A DNA stretch of 9,673 nucleotides. Source: an uncultured Blautia sp. GTDB taxonomy: Bacteria > Bacillota > Clostridia > Lachnospirales > Lachnospiraceae. The DNA is taken from the NCBI GenBank assembly GCA_946629475.1, contig CAMOXX010000092.1, positions 1-9,673 of the forward strand. Reading direction: 5' to 3'. The position numbers and the translations under genes were made by a program. Positions 1 through 5,547 of this stretch are shown here, in pieces. The notes beneath the pieces were generated by a model. The model had not been told where the DNA came from. It searched no databases and was given only the letters and a program-made list of their open reading frames with translations. How positions within the stretch are numbered: the stretch's first letter is position 1; each line of letters starts with the position of its first letter.

Positions 1-72
1 CCAAACCCCTCCCTCCCCGGGCACGCTGAATAAAGATATGTATTTACGTCCGCGCGTTTTTTTTACGTCAAA

Positions 73-104
73 AAAGCTTCCAGAGTTTGTGATCTGGAAG
101 CTTT
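73..104 (-). terminator. Rho-independent terminator of the lipid kinase-PAP2 operon
   Basis: A perfect 12-bp stem (AAAGCTTCCAGA paired with TCTGGAAGCTTT) encloses an 8-nt loop. Read on the minus strand it lies 23 nt past the PAP2 gene stop and runs into a run of six T (plus-strand A at 70-75), the standard layout of an intrinsic terminator. The rest of 1-127 shows no gene. It holds a pyrimidine-rich tract at 6-18 and two TTTACGTC copies at 43-50 and 62-69 of no clear meaning. Confidence 0.85.
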
Positions 105-127
105 ATTAATACTTACATTTCTTTTCT

Positions 128-820
128 TTAACGGGCAGATTTGTGTGCCGGGGGAGTTGTCGATGACAGCGCCGGTATCCTTTTCCTCTGGTACTCGGTT
201 CCTGGTGCGTAGAAAACTTCGTACCCGAACAGTGCCATTGCCATTCCGATGCTTACATCGATGAGCGAATGCTGCTTAAGGAACATGGTTGAAAGGATGA
301 TCAGTGAGGTAAGCACCAGTGAGCACATCCGGAGCACCTTTTTATTCCGCAGCTTTTCGCTTGAGGAGATGGCCATGTGCATGGCCAGTGAGTTAAACAC
401 GTGAATACTGGGCAGGATATTGGTTGGGGTGTCCTTCTGATAAAGGATCCTCACAGCATCCGTAAAGATGTTCTCCCGCGGGAATACGTACGGTCTCAGC
501 TGCTGCATATTGGGATACAGCCAGGAGACAACCAGGAAAACCGTCATTCCCATCATCAGGTTGAAGCAGAGCTGATAGTACTCGCGGTGATCGCCTCTCC
601 GGAAAATGAAGTAGCATACCGTAAACAGCATATAGGGGAACCACAGCATATACGGGATGATGAAGAACTCACAGAAAGGAATCATATCATCAAATGCCGT
701 GTGAATCACATGGTAAGAAGAAACCGGCCGGTTTTCCAAAGCTATAAACAGCATCAGATAAATAACAGCATAACCTGCAATCAAAAAACCATGTCTGTAT
801 TTTTTAATCAACGACAGCAA
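128..820 (-). CDS. PAP2-superfamily membrane phosphatase
   Basis: Predicted integral membrane lipid phosphatase of the PAP2 superfamily, 230 residues from the start chosen here. About six hydrophobic segments are visible. The catalytic signature appears as LPSIHVFNS (the PSxH motif) and, after another membrane segment, STMFLKQHSLIDVSIG, which supplies the second His and the Asp; an upstream QQLRP may be the first motif. This spelling resembles the inositolphosphotransferase-like PAP2 branch more than classical PSGH enzymes, so the substrate (phosphatidic acid, prenyl pyrophosphate or a headgroup transfer) is open. The TTG start at 820 is chosen because AAAGGAGA (829-836) sits 8 nt upstream. 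The in-frame ATG at 889 lies inside the preceding gene and would add 23 poorly hydrophobic residues. The gene begins 19 nt after the lipid kinase stop, so the two are surely cotranscribed. The C-terminal tail is basic and hydrophilic. Confidence 0.85.
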   Translation of the reverse strand: MLSLIKKYRHGFLIAGYAVIYLMLFIALENRPVSSYHVIHTAFDDMIPFCEFFIIPYMLWFPYMLFTVCYFIFRRGDHREYYQLCFNLMMGMTVFLVVSWLYPNMQQLRPYVFPRENIFTDAVRILYQKDTPTNILPSIHVFNSLAMHMAISSSEKLRNKKVLRMCSLVLTSLIILSTMFLKQHSLIDVSIGMAMALFGYEVFYAPGTEYQRKRIPALSSTTPPAHKSAR

Positions 821-839
821 TAGAAATATCTCCTTTCCG

Positions 840-1817
840 CTATTTTTGAAAAATGTCCGGTACAATGATATCAATTGAAACGGGTTCAAGGTCTACAGTG
901 ATCTGACTGCGGATTCCGCCGGACTCGCCATCAATATGTACCGCAGATGGATGACTGCATTCAATTTTGACGCTCCGGCACTTGAAAATGTGGATTCCCT
1001 TAAAATGTGTGTGGCCGCCCCAGAAGGCTGTGGGAAGAATGGCCATCATTTTCAGCCTTGACAATCCGTCGACTGCGATTACATCCAGGATTCCGTCATC
1101 AGGACGTCCGTCCGGAGCGAAGCGGAAGCCGCCGCCTTCGTACTGCTGGTTCATCACGGCCGCAAAGAACATTTTTTTCAGTATAATCTGTCTGCCGTCG
1201 TCTGTTGTAATTCTGGATTTGCATGGCTGGATGAACATCATCTGTTTTAGTGCAATAAGACTATAAACAAGCTTGCCGAGATGAAAACGGTTAAAAAGTG
1301 TTTTCAGCGGTGAAGTAATTACTTCGTGACACACTGCAGCGTCGAAGCCGATTCCGCAGCTGATGCCGAAACGGCTGGATTCAGTCCCGTAGTGTATGAC
1401 AGGGACGTCCATCTTTTGCACCCGGCCAAAGGTAAGGATTACTTCAAGAGCTTCCATCGGATCGGTCGGAAGGTGCATGCCGCGGCAGAAATCATTGCCG
1501 CTGCCGGCCGGGATGAATCCGAAAAGGATTCCTCTGAGATCCTGAACTCCCGAGAGGACTTCGTGGATTGTACCGTCTCCTCCGAGAACAATCAGGCGGA
1601 TCGGATTGTCCGCTGAGGCCCCGGCGGTGAATTTCTGGGCGATGCTGCGGGCATGGCCGGGATGGCGGGTCAGCCCGTAAAGATAAGAAATTCCCCGCGC
1701 ATCAAGGACTTCTTTAACATTTTTCCAGATACCGAGACCGGCCCCGGAACGAGAATTAGGATTTACAATAAAATAGTACATTTGTCTGCGTAAAGGCGCC
1801 GGAAAAATCCCCAGCAT
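840..1817 (-). CDS. Diacylglycerol kinase family lipid kinase (DgkB/YegS-like)
   Basis: Soluble lipid kinase of the DAGK catalytic-domain family (PF00781), 325 residues, which uses ATP to phosphorylate diacylglycerol or a related lipid at the membrane. Motifs appear in order: NPNSRSG (residues 19-25), GGDGTIHEV (79-87, nucleotide-binding glycine loop), PAGSGNDF (103-110), then DGRPDDGILDV and VHIDGE in the C-terminal beta-sandwich lobe, where acidic residues bind Mg2+ in relatives. Length and motif spacing are usual for the family. The ATG at 1817 is preceded by AAGGA at a good distance; the alternative Met13 has no ribosome site. It is first in a two-gene operon with a PAP2 phosphatase 19 nt downstream, which suggests recycling or remodelling of a phospholipid intermediate. 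The exact lipid cannot be told from sequence: DgkB-type diacylglycerol recycling is the leading option, and YegS-like or sphingoid-type substrates are possible. Confidence 0.92.
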   Translation of the reverse strand: MLGIFPAPLRRQMYYFIVNPNSRSGAGLGIWKNVKEVLDARGISYLYGLTRHPGHARSIAQKFTAGASADNPIRLIVLGGDGTIHEVLSGVQDLRGILFGFIPAGSGNDFCRGMHLPTDPMEALEVILTFGRVQKMDVPVIHYGTESSRFGISCGIGFDAAVCHEVITSPLKTLFNRFHLGKLVYSLIALKQMMFIQPCKSRITTDDGRQIILKKMFFAAVMNQQYEGGGFRFAPDGRPDDGILDVIAVDGLSRLKMMAILPTAFWGGHTHFKGIHIFKCRSVKIECSHPSAVHIDGESGGIRSQITVDLEPVSIDIIVPDIFQK

Positions 1818-1838
1818 AGATTTCCTTGTCTCATGCCT

Positions 1839-1867
1839 ATCATAACACTATCAAGGAGCATTTACAA
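1839..1867 (-). promoter_or_regulatory. Promoter of the lipid kinase-PAP2 operon
   Basis: On the minus strand TTGTAA (1862-1867) and TATGAT (1839-1844) are separated by exactly 17 nt, a good vegetative sigma-factor promoter. Transcription would begin near 1832, giving a leader of about 15 nt that contains the AAGGA ribosome site of the lipid kinase. Confidence 0.75.
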
Positions 1868-1921
1868 ATGAAATTTTACAAAATTATGAATTCATACTTT
1901 ATAAATATTGTTGTATCTTTT

Positions 1922-1950
1922 TTCACGCATAGTATGGTATACTATATTAT
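1922..1950 (+). promoter_or_regulatory. Candidate nrdR promoter with operator-like palindrome
   Basis: TTCACG (1922-1927) and TATTAT (1945-1950) are 17 nt apart, a moderate promoter pointing at nrdR. The spacer is filled by a perfect 7-3-7 inverted repeat, ATAGTAT-GGT-ATACTAT (1929-1945), the position expected of an operator. A weaker alternative is TTGTAT (1911-1916) with TATGGT (1933-1938). No better promoter was found closer to nrdR, so the palindrome-rich stretch downstream would be transcribed as a leader of about 240 nt. It does not match the NrdR-box consensus. Confidence 0.45.
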
Positions 1951-1965
1951 GTTAACTACCCAGCA

Positions 1966-2036
1966 CCCCAAGACCGTAAACGAAATTTCGAATGAAGTGC
2001 TTGCACTTCAGTCAAATTTCGTTTACGGTCTTGGGG
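1966..2036. repeat. Long perfect inverted repeat (23-bp arms) with nested hairpin
   Basis: The arms 1966-1988 and 2014-2036 are exact reverse complements over 23 bases, from CCCCAAGACC to GGTCTTGGGG at the outer ends. The 25 bases between them contain a second perfect inverted repeat, TGAAGTGC (1993-2000) with GCACTTCA (2003-2010), so the whole would fold as one long hairpin with a small internal loop. No T-run follows on either strand, so it is not a standard terminator. The right arm abuts the GCGAAGC hairpin repeat directly. Confidence 0.95.
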
Positions 2037-2091
2037 CGGCCAAGACGCGAAGCGTCTCTGGCCGCGAAAAATGAGGAATGCGAAGCATTCC
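2037..2091. repeat. GCGAAGC double-hairpin repeat, copy 1
   Basis: Two hairpins in a row. The first, 2037-2064, has a 12-bp stem (CGGCCA then AGACGC against GCGTCT then TGGCCG, with one bulged C) and a GAA loop. The second, 2075-2091, has a perfect 7-bp stem, GGAATGC with GCATTCC, and a GAA loop. Both loops are the heptamer GCGAAGC, at 2047-2053 and 2080-2086. The first 25 bases (2037-2061) recur exactly at 2113-2137. Confidence 0.93.
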
Positions 2092-2112
2092 GAATTTTGA
2101 AGTGCTGGATGC

Positions 2113-2166
2113 CGGCCAAGACGCGAAGCGTCTCTGGTCCCAAAATGAGGAAAGCGAAGCATTATT
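2113..2166. repeat. GCGAAGC double-hairpin repeat, copy 2 (degenerate)
   Basis: This is a second copy of the 2037-2091 unit, 76 nt further on. Its first 25 bases are identical to copy 1. The outer stem is shortened because the right flank reads TGGTCC rather than TGGCCG. The second hairpin at about 2151-2163 has one A-for-T change, giving an A-A mismatch in the stem. The GCGAAGC heptamers at 2123-2129 and 2154-2160 are intact. It ends about 25 nt before the nrdR start codon. Confidence 0.9.
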
Positions 2167-2191
2167 GTAAACACAGGGGAGGAATCGAGTT

Positions 2192-2641
2192 TTGAGGTGT
2201 CCGTTTTGCAACAAGGATAATACGAGAGTCGTGGATTCCAGGCCGGTGGAGGACACGAATTCCATCCGCAGAAGGCGGATGTGTGATGCCTGCGGAAGAC
2301 GTTTTACCACTTACGAAAAGGTGGAGACCATACCGCTCACAGTGATCAAAAAAGATCAGACAAGAGAACAGTACAGCCGCTCGAAAATACAGGACGGCGT
2401 TCTGAGGGCCTGTTATAAACGCCCGGTTCCGATCGAAACAGTTGAGGAGATGATGGACCAGGTGGAGGTGCAGATCTTTAATACGGAGGATAAGGAAATC
2501 TCCAGCGCGAGAATCGGAGAAATTGTGATGGAGCACCTGAAAGAGATCGATGCAGTCGCGTATGTCCGGTTCGCCTCCGTGTACAGGGAATTCAAGGACG
2601 TAAGCACGTTCATGGAAGAACTGAAAAAGTTTCTGAACTGA
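2192..2641 (+). CDS. nrdR: Transcriptional repressor NrdR
   Basis: NrdR, the nucleotide-sensing repressor of ribonucleotide reductase operons; 149 residues, the family's usual size. The N-terminal zinc ribbon shows the four expected cysteines (Cys3, Cys6, Cys31, Cys34) and the typical arginine cluster RRRRMCDACGRRF for DNA binding. An ATP-cone domain follows from about residue 49 to 139 (VIKKDQTREQYSRSKIQDGV onward), which binds ATP/dATP and sets oligomer state. The start is TTG at 2192, preceded by GGGGAGG (2176-2182) with good spacing; the protein then begins directly with the xRCPFC motif common to the family. No ribonucleotide reductase gene lies in the window and no NrdR box was recognised. 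The upstream region is an unusual palindrome cluster that may form its leader. The 3' end is 4 nt short of a shared terminator. Confidence 0.96.
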   Translation: MRCPFCNKDNTRVVDSRPVEDTNSIRRRRMCDACGRRFTTYEKVETIPLTVIKKDQTREQYSRSKIQDGVLRACYKRPVPIETVEEMMDQVEVQIFNTEDKEISSARIGEIVMEHLKEIDAVAYVRFASVYREFKDVSTFMEELKKFLN

Positions 2642-2645
2642 AACA

Positions 2646-2667
2646 AACGCCCCCGGCCGGGGGCGTT
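2646..2667. terminator. Bidirectional terminator between nrdR and gdhA
   Basis: A perfect 9-bp stem, AACGCCCCC with GGGGGCGTT, has a GGCC loop and lies between the convergent stops of nrdR (2641) and gdhA (2682). The flanks are TTAATTA on the plus strand and TTTGTTT on the minus strand. The very strong GC stem makes up for imperfect T-tracts, and it can serve both genes. Confidence 0.88.
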
Positions 2668-2681
2668 AATTACATCTTTGT

Positions 2682-4016
2682 TTATACGATACCCTGTGCT
2701 TTCATCGCGTCGACGACTTTTTCAAAGCCGGCGATATTCGCGCCGACTACATAGTTGTCGGCCATATCGTATTTCTTTGCGGCTTCATCCACTTTCTTGA
2801 AAATGTTCTGCATGATATCTTTAAGCTTCGCATCGACCTCTTCGGCAGACCAGGAGAGCCTCATGGAGTTCTGGGTCATCTCGAGAGCGGAGGTAGCTAC
2901 GCCGCCGGCGTTAGCAGCCTTGCCCGGCATAAAGAGGACACCATTCTCCTGAAGATACTGGGTTCCTTCGAGTGTGGTGGGCATGTTTGCGCCTTCTGCG
3001 ACATACTTGCAGCCGTTGGCGACGAGGGTCTTCGCACCGTCCAGATCAAGCTCGTTCTGGGTTGCGCAGGGAAGGTATACATCACATTTAATGTTCCAGA
3101 TACCCTTGCCTTCGGTATAAACGGCACCTTCTACTCTGTCAGCGTATTCTTTGATGCGGCCGCGCTTCACTTCTTTGATATCTTTTACGATATCCAGCTT
3201 GATGCCTGCCGGGTCATATACATATCCGTTGGAGTCGCACATGGCAACGACGGTTGCTCCGAGCTCGGTGATCTTTTCTACAGCGTAGATCGCGACATTT
3301 CCGGAACCGGTAACGACTGCTGTTTTACCCTTCAGGTTATCGCCGTGCGCTTTGGCGATTTCGTCCAGAATATAGACAACACCATAGCCTGTAGCCTGCG
3401 TACGGATAAGGGAACCGCCCCAGGTGAGGCCTTTTCCGGTAAGAACGCCTTCATAGAGGCCTTTGATTCTCTTGTACTGGCCGTACAGGAAACCGATTTC
3501 ACGGCCGCCGACACCGATATCGCCTGCCGGTACATCCTGGTCAGCACCGATGTATTTGTTGAGCTCTGTCATAAAGCTCTGGCAGAAAGCCATGACTTCA
3601 CGGTCGGATTTGCCCTTCGGGTCAAAATTGGAACCGCCCTTGCCGCCGCCGATGGGGAGACCGGTGAGAGAGTTTTTGAAAACCTGCTCGAAGCCGAGGA
3701 ATTTCAGGATGCTCTGGTTTACGGACGGGTGAAAACGAAGTCCTCCTTTGTACGGTCCGATTGCACTGTTAAACTGGACGCGGTATCCTTTGTTTACCTG
3801 CACAACCCCATTATCATCGACCCAGGGAACACGGAAGGAGATAATTCTTTCCGGCTCGACGAGACGCTCAAGAATGGAAAGGCTGCGGTATTCTTCTTCA
3901 TTTTTGTCAATAACTACCTGCAGAGAATCGAGAACTTCTTTGACAGCCTGGTGAAACTCCGGCTCACCCGGGTTCTGAGCGACTACTCTTGCGTATACTT
4001 CGTCTGTGTACGACAT
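2682..4016 (-). CDS. gdhA: Glutamate dehydrogenase, probably NADP-dependent
   Basis: Hexameric-type glutamate dehydrogenase of 444 residues, which interconverts 2-oxoglutarate plus ammonia and glutamate. Visible motifs are GYRVQFNSAIGPYKGGLRF (substrate lysine), LPIGGGKGGSNFDPKGKS with catalytic Lys126, DVPAGDIGVGGREIG, the Rossmann turn GSGNVA (237-242) and ANAGGVATSALEMTQNS. After the second Rossmann strand it reads CDSNG, comparable with the SDSSG of NADP-linked enzymes, so NADP preference is inferred. The start is ATG at 4016, because AAGGAGG lies 7 nt upstream; the in-frame ATG at 4049 would place that ribosome site inside the gene. It is divergent from alaA across a 247-bp control region and convergent with nrdR. 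The neighbouring glutamate aminotransferase and citrate synthase point to glutamate synthesis, though catabolic use cannot be excluded. Confidence 0.96.
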   Translation of the reverse strand: MSYTDEVYARVVAQNPGEPEFHQAVKEVLDSLQVVIDKNEEEYRSLSILERLVEPERIISFRVPWVDDNGVVQVNKGYRVQFNSAIGPYKGGLRFHPSVNQSILKFLGFEQVFKNSLTGLPIGGGKGGSNFDPKGKSDREVMAFCQSFMTELNKYIGADQDVPAGDIGVGGREIGFLYGQYKRIKGLYEGVLTGKGLTWGGSLIRTQATGYGVVYILDEIAKAHGDNLKGKTAVVTGSGNVAIYAVEKITELGATVVAMCDSNGYVYDPAGIKLDIVKDIKEVKRGRIKEYADRVEGAVYTEGKGIWNIKCDVYLPCATQNELDLDGAKTLVANGCKYVAEGANMPTTLEGTQYLQENGVLFMPGKAANAGGVATSALEMTQNSMRLSWSAEEVDAKLKDIMQNIFKKVDEAAKKYDMADNYVVGANIAGFEKVVDAMKAQGIV

Positions 4017-4059
4017 CGTATTTCCTCCTTGTCCTTTGTAAAAATTCATTTCGGATGCT

Positions 4060-4087
4060 ATTATACACTAAAGTGATACAGATGCAA
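4060..4087 (-). promoter_or_regulatory. gdhA promoter
   Basis: On the minus strand a consensus -10, TATAAT (4060-4065), follows TTGCAT (4082-4087) with a 16-nt spacer, or TTTGCA with 17 nt. The spacer carries a small palindrome, CACTAAAGTG (4066-4075), next to the -10. The leader to the gdhA start is about 35-40 nt and contains the AAGGAGG ribosome site. Confidence 0.75.
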
Positions 4088-4170
4088 AGCGTTTTTTTAT
4101 CTTTTGTCATTTTCCATATTTTTCATGCGAAAAATAAAGGGAGGGTTGCGAAAATTTCATAAATGTGAGA

Positions 4171-4179
4171 TGATATAAA
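4171..4179 (+). promoter_or_regulatory. Candidate alaA promoter (extended -10)
   Basis: TGATATAAA matches an extended -10 element (TGn followed by TATAAA). No good -35 box is found 16-18 nt upstream; TTGCGA at 4146-4151 is too far. It would start transcripts near 4186, upstream of the twin palindromes at 4202-4233. This is a weak to moderate call. Confidence 0.4.
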
Positions 4180-4201
4180 GCACTTTAAACAAAATGAATG
4201 G

Positions 4202-4233
4202 GTTCTGAACAGTTACAGTAAATGTTCAGAACA
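4202..4233 (+). promoter_or_regulatory. Twin GTTCWGAAC palindromes in the alaA leader
   Basis: Two odd palindromes, GTTC-T-GAAC (4202-4210) and TGTTC-A-GAACA (4223-4233), have centres 22 bp apart, about two helical turns. Together they also form one 10-bp inverted repeat, GTTCTGAACA (4202-4211) with TGTTCAGAAC (4223-4232) and an 11-nt loop, able to fold in RNA. The position just downstream of the candidate alaA promoter and about 30 nt before its start suits a repressor operator or a leader hairpin. The factor is unknown. Confidence 0.6.
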
Positions 4234-4263
4234 GGAACAATTAACAGCAATTGGAGTGGTAAT

Positions 4264-5481
4264 ATGAGAACTTTTGAGAAGTCTGCGAAACTGAATAACG
4301 TGCTTTATGATGTGAGAGGACCAGTCGTGGACGAGGCCGCCCGCATGGAAGAGGACGGGATGGAAATCCTCAAGCTGAATATCGGAAATCCCTATCCTTT
4401 CGGGTTTTCCGCGCCGCAGGAGGTGATTCTGGATATGCTCAGCAATATCCGGACATCCCAGGGCTATTCCGATTCAAAAGGAGTATTTTCTGCCCGGAAG
4501 GCAATCATGCAGTACTGCCAGCTGAGAGGCATCCCGAATGTGAGCATGAATGATATCTATACCGGCAACGGGGTGAGCGAACTGATCAACCTGTGCATGC
4601 AGGCGCTTCTGGACAATGGAGATGAAATCCTGATTCCTTCTCCTGACTATCCGCTCTGGACGGCGACCGCGACACTGGCCGGCGGCAATGTGGTTCATTA
4701 TATCTGTGATGAGCAGTCGGAGTGGAACCCGGATATCGAGGATATAAAAAGTAAGATTACCGATAAAACAAAGGCGATCGTTGTGATCAATCCGAACAAC
4801 CCGACCGGAGCGGTCTATCCGAAGGAAATCCTGGAGCAGATTGCCCAGATCGCAAGGGAGCATGAGCTGATTATCTTTTCGGATGAGATTTATGACCGTC
4901 TTGTGATGGACCAGTTCCAGCATCATTCGATCGCGGCGCTTGCGCCGGATCTCTTCTGCGTGACTTTTTCGGGGCTCTCAAAATCCCATATGATCGCCGG
5001 ATTCCGGATCGGATGGATGGTTCTTTCCGGCCCGAAGCGGAGGGCAAAGGGATATATTGAAGGACTGAACATGCTTTCCTCCATGCGCCTGTGCTCCAAT
5101 GTCCCGGCGCAGTCGATCGTGCAGACAGCGCTCGGAGGCTATCAGAGCGTCAACGAATATATCCAGCCCGGCGGGCGTGTGTACGAGCAGAGGGAGTTTA
5201 TATACAAAGCGATTATGGATATCCCGGGTCTTTCGGCGGTTAAGCCCAAGGCAGCCTTTTATATTTTCCCGAAAATCGATACGGAAAAATTCCACATCGA
5301 GGATGATGAACAGTTTGCGCTTGATTTCCTGCATGAAAAGCAGGTGCTGATCGTTCCCGGAAAAGGATTTAACTGGGATAAACCGGATCATTTCCGGATT
5401 GTCTATCTGCCGAATGTTATGCAGCTGGAAAAGGCATCCCGTAAGCTTGCCGATTTCCTGCGCACTTATCAGCAAAGGTAA
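4264..5481 (+). CDS. alaA: Glutamate-pyruvate aminotransferase AlaA
   Basis: PLP-dependent class I/II aminotransferase of 405 residues that moves an amino group between glutamate and pyruvate to make alanine and 2-oxoglutarate. It aligns along its full length with E. coli AlaA as I remember that protein: EKSAKLNNVLYDVRGPV at the N terminus, LKLNIGNPYPFGF, YSDSKGVFSARKAIMQ, PDYPLWTA, INPNNPTGAVY, SDEIYD, the PLP lysine in GLSKS at Lys240, AGFRIGWMV, SMRLCSNVPAQ and PDHFRIVYLP. The ATG at 4264 is chosen for its GGAGTGG ribosome site and because the protein then begins where AlaA does; the in-frame ATG at 4222 falls inside the operator-like palindrome. It is divergent from gdhA, whose product supplies its amino donor, and is followed after 62 nt by citrate synthase with no terminator between. 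Confidence 0.93.
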   Translation: MRTFEKSAKLNNVLYDVRGPVVDEAARMEEDGMEILKLNIGNPYPFGFSAPQEVILDMLSNIRTSQGYSDSKGVFSARKAIMQYCQLRGIPNVSMNDIYTGNGVSELINLCMQALLDNGDEILIPSPDYPLWTATATLAGGNVVHYICDEQSEWNPDIEDIKSKITDKTKAIVVINPNNPTGAVYPKEILEQIAQIAREHELIIFSDEIYDRLVMDQFQHHSIAALAPDLFCVTFSGLSKSHMIAGFRIGWMVLSGPKRRAKGYIEGLNMLSSMRLCSNVPAQSIVQTALGGYQSVNEYIQPGGRVYEQREFIYKAIMDIPGLSAVKPKAAFYIFPKIDTEKFHIEDDEQFALDFLHEKQVLIVPGKGFNWDKPDHFRIVYLPNVMQLEKASRKLADFLRTYQQR

Positions 5482-5500
5482 CACATCCATAGCATATACA

Positions 5501-5547
5501 GGAAGGAGAACATGCGATTGGCTAAAAGGAAGGAGAAAAAGCTATGA
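5501..5547 (+). promoter_or_regulatory. Duplicated Shine-Dalgarno and 11-codon mini-ORF overlapping the gltA start
   Basis: GGAAGGAGAA occurs twice, at 5501-5510 and 5528-5537. The first precedes an ATG at 5512 that opens an 11-codon frame (MRLAKRKEKKL) whose TGA (5545-5547) overlaps the gltA ATG (5544-5546) as ATGA. The second copy lies inside the mini-ORF and is the ribosome site for gltA. This arrangement would allow translational coupling. The first site is only 3 nt from its ATG, so use of the mini-ORF is uncertain. Confidence 0.45.

Noticed and set aside
1..22. G-rich minus-strand tract (GGGGAGGGAGGGG) as a quadruplex
   Set aside because: Only three runs of three or more G are close together, and the context is cut by the window edge, so a call cannot be supported.
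821..889. Longer PAP2 start at ATG 889
   Set aside because: It overlaps the lipid kinase by 50 nt, while a TTG at 820 has a strong ribosome site just after the kinase stop.
1966..2036. Terminal inverted repeats of an insertion sequence
   Set aside because: The arms are only 25 bp apart with another hairpin between them. No transposase and no target-site duplication were seen.
2037..2166. CRISPR array
   Set aside because: There are only two repeat copies, each made of hairpins with different stems. There are no regular unique spacers and no cas gene.
1956..2310. Open frames across the palindrome cluster on both strands (for example 1956-2174 minus, 2023-2310 minus, 1826-2074 plus)
   Set aside because: They translate the hairpin repeats, are rich in Arg, Ser and Phe with no domain, overlap one another and the nrdR start, and lack convincing ribosome sites. 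The open frames follow from the stop-poor repeat sequence.
4017..4049. Eleven-residue N-terminal extension of glutamate dehydrogenase
   Set aside because: The extension encodes the AAGGAGG ribosome site of the real start at 4016.
4202..4233. LexA (SOS) box
   Set aside because: The Gram-positive LexA site is GAAC-N4-GTTC. Here the order is GTTC-N-GAAC, and the GAAC to GTTC gap is 13 bp.
4222..4263. Upstream ATG adding 14 residues to AlaA
   Set aside because: This ATG lies inside the twin palindrome, has no ribosome site, and the extension is absent from AlaA as known in E. coli. The ATG at 4264 has a good site.
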